Source: Pseudomonas sp. Irchel 3H7
Lineage (GTDB): Bacteria > Pseudomonadota > Gammaproteobacteria > Pseudomonadales > Pseudomonadaceae
Assembly: GCF_900187605.1 (NCBI RefSeq)
Contig: NZ_FYEA01000013.1
Location: 186,001-250,000, forward strand
DNA length: 64,000 nt
Direction: 5' to 3'
Shown: in pieces, positions 20,583 through 29,106 of the stretch
Position numbering within the stretch: position 1 is the stretch's first letter
How the letters are laid out: the number at the start of each line of letters is the position of its first letter
The notes under the pieces: generated by a model
Told to the model about the DNA's origin: nothing
Databases searched by the model: none
The model's input: the letters and a program-made list of their open reading frames with translations, nothing else
Position numbers and translations under genes: made by a program

Positions 20583-20655
20583 TAAGGCTCCTTGGGTATG
20601 GATCGCTAAAAGTCGCACATTGTATAGGGTTTTAGCTTTTCAGGCAGTCAAAAGC

Positions 20656-20714
20656 AAAAGATCGCAGCGTCGACAACCCCTGTAGGAGTTGCCGAAGGCT
20701 GCGATCTTTTGATC
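20656..20714. repeat. Degenerate REPIN
   Basis: Left arm CAAAAGATCGCAGC (from 20655) and right arm GCTGCGATCTTTTG, with a full REP core GTAGGAGTTGCCGAAGG only on the right. The left palindrome has been deleted or scrambled (GTCGACAACCCC). Confidence 0.75.
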
Positions 20715-20728
20715 TTGCTTCAGCGATA

Positions 20729-21697
20729 TCAGTGCGTACGGGCGACCGCAAACTCGCTCAGTTCAACCAGTGCATCCCGATATTCACTGGCCGGCAGCGC
20801 CTCAAGGCACTTGATCGCACGGGCCACATAATCACGGGCCAGTTGCGCGGTGTACTCCAGCGAACCGGAAGCTTCTACGGCAATACGGATGCTTTCCAGG
20901 TCTTCGATCCCGCCTTTCTGGATCGCCTGACGTACCAGTGCAGCCTGTTCCGGCGTGCCTTCGCGCATGGTGTAGATCAGCGGCAGGGTCGGCTTGCCTT
21001 CGGCCAGATCGTCACCGACGTTCTTGCCCAAGGTTTCGGCGTCACCCTTGTAGTCAAGCAGGTCGTCGACCAACTGGAACGCCACACCGAGGTGATCACC
21101 AAACGTGCGCAGCGCTTCGCTCTGTTCGGCGGTAGCGCCGGCCAGTGCGGCAGCACTGTGGGTTGAGGCTTCGAAGAGCATCGCGGTCTTGCCGCGTATG
21201 ACTTCCATGTAGGTTTCTTCGGTGGTGCTGGCGTCGCGCACCTTGGACAGTTGCAGCACTTCGCCTTCGGCGATGATGCGCGTGGCCTGGGAGAGGATCT
21301 TCATCACCGGCATCGAGCCCAGTTCGACCATCATTTCGAACGAGCGCGAATACAGGAAGTCGCCGACCAGCACGCTTGGGGCGTTGCCCCACATGGCGTT
21401 AGCGGTCGAACGGCCACGGCGCATGCCGGACATGTCGACGACGTCGTCATGCAGCAGAGTGGCGGTGTGCAGGAATTCGATGGTGGCGGCCAGCAGACGC
21501 ATGTCGTCGCCTTCGCGACCCAGGGCCTTGCCACACAGCAACACTAATAAAGGACGCAGACGTTTGCCGCCGGCCGAGGTAATGTAATCGCCGATTTTCG
21601 ATACCAGCGGTACTCGGGAAGTCAGCTGCTTCTTGATGATGCCGTCGACGGCGCTAAAATCGTCCGCCACCGCGCGGTAGAAAGCTTGGGGTTGCAT
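20729..21697 (-). CDS. ispB: Octaprenyl/polyprenyl diphosphate synthase
   Basis: A 322-residue trans-polyprenyl diphosphate synthase that elongates FPP with IPP to make the ubiquinone side chain. First aspartate-rich motif LLHDDVVDM (D84, D85, D88) followed by RRGR; second motif FQLVDDLLDYKGD around 210; GGKRLRP IPP site at 43-49. There is no large residue pattern that would stop chain growth early. Pseudomonads use Q9, so the product is probably solanesyl rather than octaprenyl diphosphate (inference). It is divergent from rplU, the conserved arrangement in Gammaproteobacteria. The ATG at 21697 gives the expected MQPQAFYRAV. Confidence 0.95.
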   Translation of the reverse strand: MQPQAFYRAVADDFSAVDGIIKKQLTSRVPLVSKIGDYITSAGGKRLRPLLVLLCGKALGREGDDMRLLAATIEFLHTATLLHDDVVDMSGMRRGRSTANAMWGNAPSVLVGDFLYSRSFEMMVELGSMPVMKILSQATRIIAEGEVLQLSKVRDASTTEETYMEVIRGKTAMLFEASTHSAAALAGATAEQSEALRTFGDHLGVAFQLVDDLLDYKGDAETLGKNVGDDLAEGKPTLPLIYTMREGTPEQAALVRQAIQKGGIEDLESIRIAVEASGSLEYTAQLARDYVARAIKCLEALPASEYRDALVELSEFAVARTH

Positions 21698-21776
21698 CAG
21701 CGAGAGTCGCTCCAGAAGGGTTGCGCGGCATGCTAGGACCCCCGTCCAGACCTGTCAAGGCGCGATGGACGGCTAC

Positions 21777-21805
21777 TTGCAAGGCTGCCGCGCCTTGCGT
21801 ACAAT
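21777..21805 (+). promoter_or_regulatory. Sigma-70 promoter of rplU-rpmA
   Basis: TTGCAA (21777-21782), a 17-nt spacer and TACAAT (21800-21805), followed by a GC-rich discriminator CGCGC as at stringently controlled promoters. The transcript leader would be about 125 nt. Confidence 0.75.
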
Positions 21806-21936
21806 CGCGCACCCTGAACTTCCTGGGCAGCACCTGCCTTACGCAATTGCAACGGGCCTTCCAGCCTAATGCAGCCATGCCAGCCAATACCTCTTCCTAT
21901 AAAGAGCTGGGTGAGCAGGATTATCGGAGAAATACC

Positions 21937-22251
21937 ATGTCTTATGCAGTAATCGTTACTGGCGGCAAGCAGTACAAAGTCGCCCCAGGTGAATACCTGA
22001 AGATCGAAAAACTGGAAATCGCTACCGGCGAATCCGTTACCTTTGATCGCGTTCTGTTGGTTGCCAATGGCGACGACGTGAATATCGGCGCTCCAGTTGT
22101 TGCTGGCGCTACCGTTGTGGCTGAAGTGATCTCCCAAGGTCGTCACGATAAAGTCCGCATCATCAAGTTCCGTCGCCGTAAGCACCACATGAAGCGTATG
22201 GGCCACCGCCAGTGGTACACCGAGATCAAAATCACCGGTATTCAGGCTTAA
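21937..22251 (+). CDS. rplU: 50S ribosomal protein L21
   Basis: A 104-residue ribosomal protein that binds 23S rRNA. The N terminus SYAVIVTGGKQYKVAPGE and the C-terminal basic stretch KFRRRKHHMKRMGHRQ with TEIKITGI are diagnostic of bL21. The ATG at 21937 follows GGAGA by 8 nt (ATCGGAGAAATACC). First gene of rplU-rpmA, with obgE further downstream. Confidence 0.98.
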   Translation: MSYAVIVTGGKQYKVAPGEYLKIEKLEIATGESVTFDRVLLVANGDDVNIGAPVVAGATVVAEVISQGRHDKVRIIKFRRRKHHMKRMGHRQWYTEIKITGIQA

Positions 22252-22285
22252 TTTCAGCCTAATTCCTCACTAGGAGAATTGACTC

Positions 22286-22543
22286 ATGGCACACAAAAAA
22301 GCTGGTGGTAGTACCCGTAACGGTCGCGACTCAGAAGCCAAACGCCTTGGCGTGAAGATGTATGGCGGCCAGGTCATCAAGGCCGGCAACATCATCGTGC
22401 GTCAGCGCGGCACCCAATTCCACGCTGGTTACGGCGTTGGCATGGGTAAAGATCACACCCTTTTCGCGAAAATCGAAGGCGTGATCAAGTTTGAAGTAAA
22501 AGGCGCTTTCAACCGCCGTTACGTGAGCGTAATCGCGGCTTAA
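22286..22543 (+). CDS. rpmA: 50S ribosomal protein L27
   Basis: An 85-residue bL27, near the peptidyl transferase centre. The N terminus AHKKAGGSTRNGRDSEAKRLG is essentially invariant in Gammaproteobacteria; there is no N-terminal extension needing processing. AGGAG 9 nt upstream. Located 34 nt after rplU, with a terminator after it. Confidence 0.98.
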   Translation: MAHKKAGGSTRNGRDSEAKRLGVKMYGGQVIKAGNIIVRQRGTQFHAGYGVGMGKDHTLFAKIEGVIKFEVKGAFNRRYVSVIAA

Positions 22544-22561
22544 TCGCGAGATCGCTGGAAG

Positions 22562-22590
22562 AGCCCTGTCTTGCGACGGGGCTTTTTCGT
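22562..22590 (+). terminator. Intrinsic terminator after rpmA
   Basis: Stem AGCCCTGTC/GACGGGGCT with one G-T wobble and a TTGC loop, followed by TTTTT. Confidence 0.85.
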
Positions 22591-22736
22591 TTGTGGGGTG
22601 AGTCTCTTGCAAAACTGTTTGTATGGGCTGTCGGCGTGCGATACATGTCGTGTTTTGGGGTCGCTGCGCTCATTTTTGCAAGAGTCTTATGTCTTGATTG
22701 TTTTTCGGCTCGTCCGTATGGCGAGAGGCGTTGGTT

Positions 22737-23960
22737 ATGAAGTTTGTTGATGAAGTATCGATTCGCGTAAAGGCTGGTGACGGCGGCAATGGCGCCATGA
22801 GTTTCCGTCGGGAAAAGTTCATCGAAAACGGTGGCCCGAACGGCGGTGATGGTGGTGATGGCGGTTCCATCTACATGATGGCCGATGAAAACCTCAACAC
22901 CCTGGTCGACTACCGTTACACCCGGCACTTCGATGCCGAGCGTGGTTCCAACGGCGGCAGCACTGACTGCACCGGTAAAAAAGGCGAAGACCTGATCCTG
23001 CGCGTGCCGGTCGGCACCACGGTGATCGACTCTGCTACCCAGGAAGTGATTGGCGACCTGACCAAGGCTGGCCAGAAGCTGATGGTCGTGCAGGGCGGTT
23101 GGCACGGTCTGGGTAACACCCGTTTCAAATCCAGTACCAACCGTGCGCCGCGTCAGACCACTCCGGGTAAGCCGGGTGAGCAGCGCGACCTGAAGCTGGA
23201 AATGAAAGTCTTGGCTGACGTCGGTCTGCTGGGCTTGCCGAATGCCGGTAAAAGTACTTTTATCCGTTCGGTATCGGCCGCCAAGCCGAAAGTTGCCGAT
23301 TACCCGTTCACCACGCTGGTGCCGAACCTCGGTGTGGTCAGCGTTGATCGCTGGAAGAGCTTCGTCATTGCCGACATTCCGGGTCTGATCGAAGGTGCTT
23401 CCGACGGTGCCGGTCTGGGTATTCGCTTCCTCAAGCACTTGGCGCGTACGCGTCTGCTGCTGCACCTCGTCGACATGGCGCCGCTGGATGACAGCAGTGC
23501 ACCGGATGCCGCTGAAGTGATCGTCAACGAGCTGATCAAGTTCAGCCCGTCCCTGGCTGAGCGTGATCGTTGGCTGGTACTGAACAAGTGCGACCAGATC
23601 CTTGAAGAGGATCACGATGAGCGCGTCAAGGAAATCGTTGATCGCCTCGAGTGGACCGGTCCGGTCTACGTGATCTCGGCCATCGCCAAGATCGGTACCG
23701 AGCGTCTGTGCCACGACATCATGCGTTACATGGAAGATCGCGCCGATCGCCTGGCCAATGACCCGGCTTACAAGGAAGAGCTGGCCGACCTCGATCAGCG
23801 CATCGAAGACGAAGCTCGCGCGCAACTGCAGGCGCTGGATGACAAGCGTGCCCTGCGTCGCAGCGGTGTGAAGTCGGTCCATGACATCGGCGACGATGAT
23901 TGGGACGAAGAAGATGTGGATGACGAAGACGGTCCGGAAATCATTTACGTGCGTGACTGA
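22737..23960 (+). CDS. obgE: GTPase Obg/CgtA
   Basis: A 407-residue essential GTPase acting in 50S ribosome assembly and stress signalling. The N-terminal glycine-rich Obg fold (about 1-158; GDGGNGAMSFRREKF, NGGPNGGDGGDGG) is followed by the G domain with G1 GLPNAGKST at 166-174, the switch I region KVADYPFTTL, G3 DIPGLIEGA, G4 NKCD and G5 ISA. The acidic tail (DDDWDEEDVDDEDG) is typical of gammaproteobacterial Obg. The ATG at 22737 gives the canonical MKFVDEV start, so an upstream in-frame ATG (22698) is rejected. It follows rpmA, the usual order. Confidence 0.97.
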   Translation: MKFVDEVSIRVKAGDGGNGAMSFRREKFIENGGPNGGDGGDGGSIYMMADENLNTLVDYRYTRHFDAERGSNGGSTDCTGKKGEDLILRVPVGTTVIDSATQEVIGDLTKAGQKLMVVQGGWHGLGNTRFKSSTNRAPRQTTPGKPGEQRDLKLEMKVLADVGLLGLPNAGKSTFIRSVSAAKPKVADYPFTTLVPNLGVVSVDRWKSFVIADIPGLIEGASDGAGLGIRFLKHLARTRLLLHLVDMAPLDDSSAPDAAEVIVNELIKFSPSLAERDRWLVLNKCDQILEEDHDERVKEIVDRLEWTGPVYVISAIAKIGTERLCHDIMRYMEDRADRLANDPAYKEELADLDQRIEDEARAQLQALDDKRALRRSGVKSVHDIGDDDWDEEDVDDEDGPEIIYVRD

Positions 23961-23968
23961 TTCGTTGG

Positions 23969-24014
23969 GTAGGAGCTGCCGCAGGCTGCGATCTTTTGAT
24001 CTCCAGAAGATCGC
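23969..24014. repeat. Single REP plus half palindrome
   Basis: GTAGGAGCTGCCGCAGGCTG with a following GCGATCTT ... AAGATCGC inverted pair. The second REP arm is absent. Located 9 nt after obgE. Confidence 0.7.
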
Positions 24015-24073
24015 TGGTGTCTGCTGAGTCTTCATCTCGGGGCGGTGTTATCATCGCTGCAAGCCGTTTTTCT

Positions 24074-24101
24074 AAGGCGCCGCTCAATCGAGCGGCGTTT
24101 T
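24074..24101 (+). terminator. Hairpin with short T-run between obgE and proB
   Basis: Stem CGCCGCT/AGCGGCG (24078-24084 and 24091-24097), loop CAATCG, followed by TTTTAG (run of four T). A moderate intrinsic terminator for obgE. Confidence 0.65.
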
Positions 24102-24180
24102 AGTATCTGGAAATCGCAAGTCACAAATAACGTCATGGGCGGCGCTGGGTCGCGCTGCCCTCAAGCTAAGGTTGAAGATG

Positions 24181-25299
24181 ATGCGGAGCAAGGTGACAGG
24201 TGCGCAGCGTTGGGTCGTGAAGATCGGCAGCGCTTTGCTGACAGCTGATGGCAAGGGGCTGGATCGCGCGGCAATGAGTGTCTGGGTCGAGCAGATGGTG
24301 GCCTTGCATGAGGCTGGCGTCGAGTTGGTGCTGGTGTCCTCTGGGGCGGTGGCGGCCGGCATGAGTCGTTTGGGCTGGACCGCACGACCCAGTGCGATGC
24401 ACGAGCTCCAGGCGGCTGCGGCAATTGGTCAGATGGGTCTGGTGCAGGCGTGGGAGTCGAGCTTCGCTGAGCATGGCCGGCACACTGCACAGATTCTCCT
24501 GACTCACGACGACCTGTCCGACCGCAAGCGCTACTTGAACGCCCGTAGCACCTTGCGCGCACTGGTCGAACTGAAAGTCATCCCGGTCATCAACGAAAAC
24601 GACACAGTGGTCACCGACGAAATCCGTTTCGGCGACAACGACACGCTGGCGGCGTTGGTGGCGAATCTGGTCGAGGCGGATCTGCTGGTGATCCTGACCG
24701 ATCGCGACGGCATGTTCGACGCTGATCCGCGCAATAACCCTGATGCGCAGCTGATTTACGAGGCGCGCGCGGATGATCCGAGCCTGGATGCGGTAGCGGG
24801 CGGCACGGGTGGTGCGCTGGGGCGCGGCGGCATGCAGACCAAGCTGCGTGCGGCGCGACTGGCTGCGCGTTCCGGTGCGCACACCATCATTGTCGGTGGG
24901 CGTCTTGAGCGCGTGCTCGATCGTCTGAAGGCGGGTGAGCGCATCGGCACGTTGCTGTCGCCTGAGCGCGGCATGCTTGCGGCGCGTAAGCAATGGCTGG
25001 CTGGGCATCTGCAAACTCGCGGCACCTTGGTGCTGGACGAGGGGGCGGTGTCGGCGTTGTCCAGGGGCAACAAAAGCCTGCTGCCCGTCGGTGTGAAGTT
25101 GGTGCAGGGCAGTTTCCGTCGCGGCGAGATGGTCGTCTGCGTGGCGCCCGATGGTCGCGAGATTGCTCGTGGTCTGGCCAACTACAGTGCGCTGGAAGCA
25201 CAAAAAATCATCGGTCAGTCGTCAGATGCGATTGTCGGTTTGCTCGGTTACATGGCGGAGCCGGAACTGGTTCACCGTGACAACCTGATTCTGGTCTAA
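24181..25299 (+). CDS. proB: Glutamate 5-kinase
   Basis: A 372-residue cytosolic enzyme catalysing the first step of proline synthesis (glutamate + ATP to glutamyl 5-phosphate). The N-terminal amino-acid kinase domain has VVKIGSALLT, LVSSGAVAAG and the VINENDTVVTDEIRFGDND substrate loop (parts), and GGTGGALGRGGMQTKL. The C-terminal PUA domain begins about residue 275. Feedback inhibition by proline is a family property. Two adjacent ATG codons exist (24178 and 24181); the second gives the usual MRSKVTGAQRW. It is followed 10 nt later by creA, whose ribosome binding site overlaps the proB stop, so the two are probably co-transcribed. Confidence 0.96.
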   Translation: MRSKVTGAQRWVVKIGSALLTADGKGLDRAAMSVWVEQMVALHEAGVELVLVSSGAVAAGMSRLGWTARPSAMHELQAAAAIGQMGLVQAWESSFAEHGRHTAQILLTHDDLSDRKRYLNARSTLRALVELKVIPVINENDTVVTDEIRFGDNDTLAALVANLVEADLLVILTDRDGMFDADPRNNPDAQLIYEARADDPSLDAVAGGTGGALGRGGMQTKLRAARLAARSGAHTIIVGGRLERVLDRLKAGERIGTLLSPERGMLAARKQWLAGHLQTRGTLVLDEGAVSALSRGNKSLLPVGVKLVQGSFRRGEMVVCVAPDGREIARGLANYSALEAQKIIGQSSDAIVGLLGYMAEPELVHRDNLILV

Positions 25300-25309
25300 G
25301 GAAAACTCG

Positions 25310-25777
25310 ATGCGTTTAGCGAAAGGATTGTTGGGCTTGCTGATGGCAATGCCATTGCTCGCCTCGGCCGAGGAAATCGGTCAGGTGTCGACGGTGTTCA
25401 AGTTTGTCGGCCCGAACGACCGCATTGTGGTCGAGGCTTTCGATGATCCGAAAGTCGAAGGGGTGACCTGTTACCTGTCGCGCGCCAAGACGGGCGGTGT
25501 GAAGGGCGGTCTCGGTCTGGCTGAGGATCGCGCCGAAGCGTCGATCGCCTGTCGCCAGGTTGGTCCGATCAAGTTCAAGGGTGATCTGAAGGATGGCGAT
25601 GAGGTGTTCAAGGAGCGCACTTCGCTGGTATTCAAGACCATGCAGGTGGTGCGTTTCCTCGACAAGAAGCGCAACACGCTGGTGTATCTGGTCTACAGCG
25701 ACCGCTTGATCGAAGGCAGTCCGCAGAATGCCGTGACCGCCATCCCGATCCTGCCGTGGGTGCCGGTCCAGCAATAA
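25310..25777 (+). CDS. creA: CreA family exported protein
   Basis: A 155-residue periplasmic protein of the CreA family. The signal peptide MRLAKGLLGLLMAMPLLASA is followed by EEIGQVSTVFKFVGPNDRIV and the family signature DDPKVEGVTCYLSRAKTGG, with two cysteines (VTCYL and IACRQ) likely to form a disulfide. The function is unknown; in E. coli the gene neighbours creBCD, which is not the case here. The AAGGAAAA ribosome binding site overlaps the proB stop, indicating coupling. Confidence 0.92.
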   Translation: MRLAKGLLGLLMAMPLLASAEEIGQVSTVFKFVGPNDRIVVEAFDDPKVEGVTCYLSRAKTGGVKGGLGLAEDRAEASIACRQVGPIKFKGDLKDGDEVFKERTSLVFKTMQVVRFLDKKRNTLVYLVYSDRLIEGSPQNAVTAIPILPWVPVQQ

Positions 25778-25790
25778 CGCCGCGAAACCA

Positions 25791-25882
25791 ACTGTAGGAG
25801 TGGGGCTGCTCGCGATAGCGGTGTGTCAGTCGATGCAATTATTGACTGTGACACCGCTATCGCGAGTGGGCTCACTCCTACA
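25791..25882. repeat. REPIN
   Basis: Inverted arms with TAGGAGTGGGGCTGCTCGCG on the left and CGCGAGTGGGCTCACTCCTA on the right, about 92 nt in total. The arms have diverged from each other at two positions. Located after creA. Confidence 0.85.
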
Positions 25883-25918
25883 TTTTTTTGCGCTGGGATT
25901 TGTTAAATCACAGGCAAT

Positions 25919-25946
25919 AAAAAACCGACCCTAAGGTCGGTTTTTT
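25919..25946. terminator. Bidirectional intrinsic terminator, creA / rpsT
   Basis: Stem AAAACCGACC/GGTCGGTTTT with a CTAA loop; T-runs on both strands. Lies 16 nt past the rpsT stop on the minus strand. Confidence 0.9.
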
Positions 25947-25961
25947 AATGACTACGTCGGA

Positions 25962-26234
25962 TTAAGCAGCTTCTTTCAGTGCTTTGACGTGGCCATTCAG
26001 ACGGCTCTTATGGCGAGCAGCCTTGTTCTTGTGGATGATGCCTTTATCGGCCATACGGTCGATAACTGGCACAGCCAGAACGTATGCAGCTTGAGCTTTT
26101 TCAGCGTCTTTTGCGTCGATGGCTTTAACTACATTCTTGATGTAGGTGCGAACCATGGAACGCAGGCTGGCGTTGTGGCTGCGACGCTTCTCAGCCTGTT
26201 TTGCACGTTTTTTGGCGGAAGGTGAGTTGGCCAC
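25962..26234 (-). CDS. rpsT: 30S ribosomal protein S20
   Basis: A 90-residue bS20 that binds 16S rRNA early in assembly. N terminus MANSPSAKKRAKQAEKRRSH; the whole protein is Lys/Arg/Ala rich as expected. The start codon is GTG, with GAGGAG about 8 nt upstream. E. coli rpsT also uses a weak start codon (UUG), linked to translational autoregulation, so the non-ATG start may have the same purpose here (inference). Divergent from murJ. Confidence 0.96.
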   Translation of the reverse strand: MANSPSAKKRAKQAEKRRSHNASLRSMVRTYIKNVVKAIDAKDAEKAQAAYVLAVPVIDRMADKGIIHKNKAARHKSRLNGHVKALKEAA

Positions 26235-26486
26235 CGTCGAGCTCCTCGAAAGACTTTTTAGGAAATAGCAAACAAAATAGGCCGCGAATCATGCCGATGA
26301 GTTGAAGTCTTGTCAAGGGCACTTGAAACGTTCCGCTAAGTGGTAGGTATAAAGAGGCGGGATATTTATTTCCGGCGCTTGACCTGTAAACTCGCGAGCT
26401 TTGGCTCTGTGCTGCTGCGGCGCGGAGTATCGCACAAGTAGGCGCTTTGTTCGCCTGCTGTTTATCGACAGGCACAAATTCCCTCA

Positions 26487-28025
26487 ATGAATCTGCTCAA
26501 ATCGTTGGCCGCCGTCAGCTCTATCACGATGCTTTCCCGGATTCTGGGCTTTGTTCGTGACACGCTGATTGCCCGTACATTCGGCGCCGGGATGGCGACG
26601 GACGCCTTCTTTATTGCCTTCAAATTGCCCAATCTGCTGCGACGAATCTTCGCCGAGGGTGCTTTCTCTCAGGCTTTTGTGCCGATTCTCGCTGAATACA
26701 AAAGCCAGCAAGGTGAAGAGGCAACCCGTACGTTCATTGCCTATGTCTCGGGTTTGCTGACACTGGTGCTGGCGGTGGTGACTGCGCTAGGCATGATTGC
26801 CGCACCCTGGGTGATCTGGGCTACGGCTCCGGGTTTTACCGACACGCCGGAAAAATTCCAGCTCACCTCTGATCTGTTGCGGGTGACCTTCCCTTATATA
26901 TTGCTGATCTCCCTGTCCTCACTGGCGGGCGCGATTCTCAATACCTGGAACCGTTTCTCCGTGCCGGCCTTCGTGCCGACTCTGCTTAACGTCAGCATGA
27001 TCGTGTTTTCGCTGTTCCTCACACCTTACTTTGACCCGCCGGTGATGGCGCTCGGTTGGGCGGTGCTGGTCGGTGGTCTGGCGCAATTGCTCTACCAACT
27101 GCCGCACCTGAAAAAGATCGGCATGCTGGTACTGCCGCGTCTGAATCTGCGCGATACCGGCGTCTGGCGCGTAATGAAGCAGATGCTGCCGGCGATTCTC
27201 GGCGTCTCGGTCAGCCAGATCTCGCTGATCATCAACACCATCTTCGCCTCGTTTCTGGTCGCAGGCTCGGTGTCGTGGATGTATTACGCCGACCGCCTGA
27301 TGGAGTTGCCGTCCGGCGTACTGGGTGTGGCGCTGGGCACAATCCTGCTGCCGACCCTGGCGAAAACTTACGCGAGCAAAGATCGCCACGAATATTCGCG
27401 GATTCTCGATTGGGGCCTGCGCCTGTGCTTTGTGCTGGTGCTGCCCTGTGCGCTGGCGCTGGGGATTCTCGCCGAGCCGCTGACTGTTTCGTTATTCCAG
27501 TACGGTCAGTTCAGTGGCTTCGACGCCGAAATGACTCAGCGCGCATTGATTGCTTACTCTGTCGGTTTGCTCGGAATTATCGTGATCAAGGTTCTGGCGC
27601 CGGGCTTTTATGCGCAACAGAACATCCGTACGCCGGTAAAAATCGCAATCTTCACCCTGGTGGTTACTCAGTTGTTCAACCTGGTGCTGATTGGCCCGTT
27701 GGCGCACGCGGGGCTGGCACTGGCGATCAGTGCCGGTGCCTGTCTCAACGCCGGATTGCTGTTCTATCAACTGCGCAAGCAGCAGATGTATCAGCCGCAG
27801 CCGGGTTGGGCCAAGTTCGGTTTCAAACTGGTTATCGCGGTGGCGGTGATGTCGGCAGTGCTGTTGCTGGGCATGCATTTCATGCCGGCGTGGGATCAGG
27901 GGCACATGCTTGAGCGCTTTCTGCGTCTGGGCGCATTGGTCGCGGCGGGCGTGGTCGCTTATTTCGGTATGTTGCTGCTGCTCGGTTTCCGCCTGCGAGA
28001 CTTCAATCGCAAGGCCTTGAGCTAA
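26487..28025 (+). CDS. murJ: Lipid II flippase MurJ
   Basis: A 512-residue polytopic inner-membrane protein of the MOP superfamily that flips lipid II to the periplasm for peptidoglycan synthesis. About 14 hydrophobic segments. Signature N terminus MNLLKSLAAVSSITMLSRIL followed by GFVRDTLIARTFGAG and KLPNLLRRIFAEGAFSQAF, carrying the conserved arginines of the central cavity. The ATG at 26487 has no clear ribosome binding site. Followed by ribF on the same strand as in other pseudomonads (PA4562-PA4561). Confidence 0.96.
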   Translation: MNLLKSLAAVSSITMLSRILGFVRDTLIARTFGAGMATDAFFIAFKLPNLLRRIFAEGAFSQAFVPILAEYKSQQGEEATRTFIAYVSGLLTLVLAVVTALGMIAAPWVIWATAPGFTDTPEKFQLTSDLLRVTFPYILLISLSSLAGAILNTWNRFSVPAFVPTLLNVSMIVFSLFLTPYFDPPVMALGWAVLVGGLAQLLYQLPHLKKIGMLVLPRLNLRDTGVWRVMKQMLPAILGVSVSQISLIINTIFASFLVAGSVSWMYYADRLMELPSGVLGVALGTILLPTLAKTYASKDRHEYSRILDWGLRLCFVLVLPCALALGILAEPLTVSLFQYGQFSGFDAEMTQRALIAYSVGLLGIIVIKVLAPGFYAQQNIRTPVKIAIFTLVVTQLFNLVLIGPLAHAGLALAISAGACLNAGLLFYQLRKQQMYQPQPGWAKFGFKLVIAVAVMSAVLLLGMHFMPAWDQGHMLERFLRLGALVAAGVVAYFGMLLLLGFRLRDFNRKALS

Positions 28026-28154
28026 GGTTTTACCCTTTATAAGCAGGCCCGGGCCGGCAGTTTTGTCGGCTCGTTCACTTTGCGTTACGGTGTTGCCTGT
28101 CGTCGACCGTCGGGTGTGGTTATAATCGACCACTTTATGAGCAAGAAGCGCGTT

Positions 28155-29093
28155 ATGCAGCTGGTTCGAGGCCTCCACAACTTGCGCCCCCAGCATCGGG
28201 GCTGCGTCGCCACTATTGGCAACTTTGACGGTGTTCACCGTGGTCACCAGGCTATCCTGGCCCGACTGCGTGAGCGTGCGCTCGAGTTGGGCGTACCCAG
28301 CTGCGTGGTGATTTTCGAGCCGCAGCCACGGGAGTTCTTTGCCCCCGAGACTGCGCCGGCGCGTCTGGCAAGGTTGCGCGACAAGCTGCAACTGCTGGCG
28401 GCCGAAGGCGTTGACCGGGTCTTGTGCCTGGCGTTCAACCAGCGCTTGAGCAAGCTCAGCGCGAGTGAGTTCGTCGACACCATCCTCGTCGATGGCCTCG
28501 GCGTGCAGCACCTGGAAGTCGGCGATGATTTCCGCTTCGGCTGCGACCGCCTCGGCGATTTCGATTTTCTGATGCAGGCCGGGCAGATGCACGGTTTTAC
28601 CGTCGAAGCGGCACAAACCGTCGAGCTGGACGGCATTCGCGTCAGCAGCACACAAGTGCGCAACGCCTTGGCCGCCGCCGATTTTGCCTTGGCCGAACGT
28701 TTGCTCGGCCGCCCGTACCGCATCGCCGGTCGCGTGCTGCATGGCCAGAAGCTGGCCCGGCAACTGGGTACGCCGACTGCGAACATTCAACTCAAGCGTC
28801 GTCGCGTGCCGTTCACCGGGGTGTACCTGGTGGATGTCGATATCGACGGCAAGACCTGGCCAGGTGTCGCCAATATCGGCGTACGGCCTACGGTGCAAGG
28901 TGATGGCAAGGCCCACCTTGAAGTCCATCTTTTAGATTTTGCCGGCGATCTGTATGACCGGCGTTTGACGGTGGTTTTCCACCAAAAGCTGCGTGAAGAG
29001 CAGCGCTTCGCCTCCCTGGAGGCATTGAAAACGGCGATCAATGCGGATGTCGCCACCGCCCGTGCACTAGCCGCACCTAGCGCCCATCGCTAA
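28155..29093 (+). CDS. ribF: Bifunctional riboflavin kinase / FAD synthetase
   Basis: A 312-residue cytosolic enzyme that makes FMN and then FAD. The N-terminal nucleotidyltransferase domain has ATIGNFDGVHRGHQ (the HxGH-like site), EVGDDFRFG and RVSSTQVR. The C-terminal flavokinase domain has GRVLHGQKLARQLGTPTANI, the conserved PTAN motif. The ATG at 28155 gives the usual MQLVRGLHNL start; the upstream in-frame sequence is not conserved in character. It lies 13 nt before ileS and is probably in one operon with ileS-lspA-fkpB-ispH. Confidence 0.96.
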   Translation: MQLVRGLHNLRPQHRGCVATIGNFDGVHRGHQAILARLRERALELGVPSCVVIFEPQPREFFAPETAPARLARLRDKLQLLAAEGVDRVLCLAFNQRLSKLSASEFVDTILVDGLGVQHLEVGDDFRFGCDRLGDFDFLMQAGQMHGFTVEAAQTVELDGIRVSSTQVRNALAAADFALAERLLGRPYRIAGRVLHGQKLARQLGTPTANIQLKRRRVPFTGVYLVDVDIDGKTWPGVANIGVRPTVQGDGKAHLEVHLLDFAGDLYDRRLTVVFHQKLREEQRFASLEALKTAINADVATARALAAPSAHR

Positions 29094-29106
29094 TGAAGAG
29101 CCTTAA

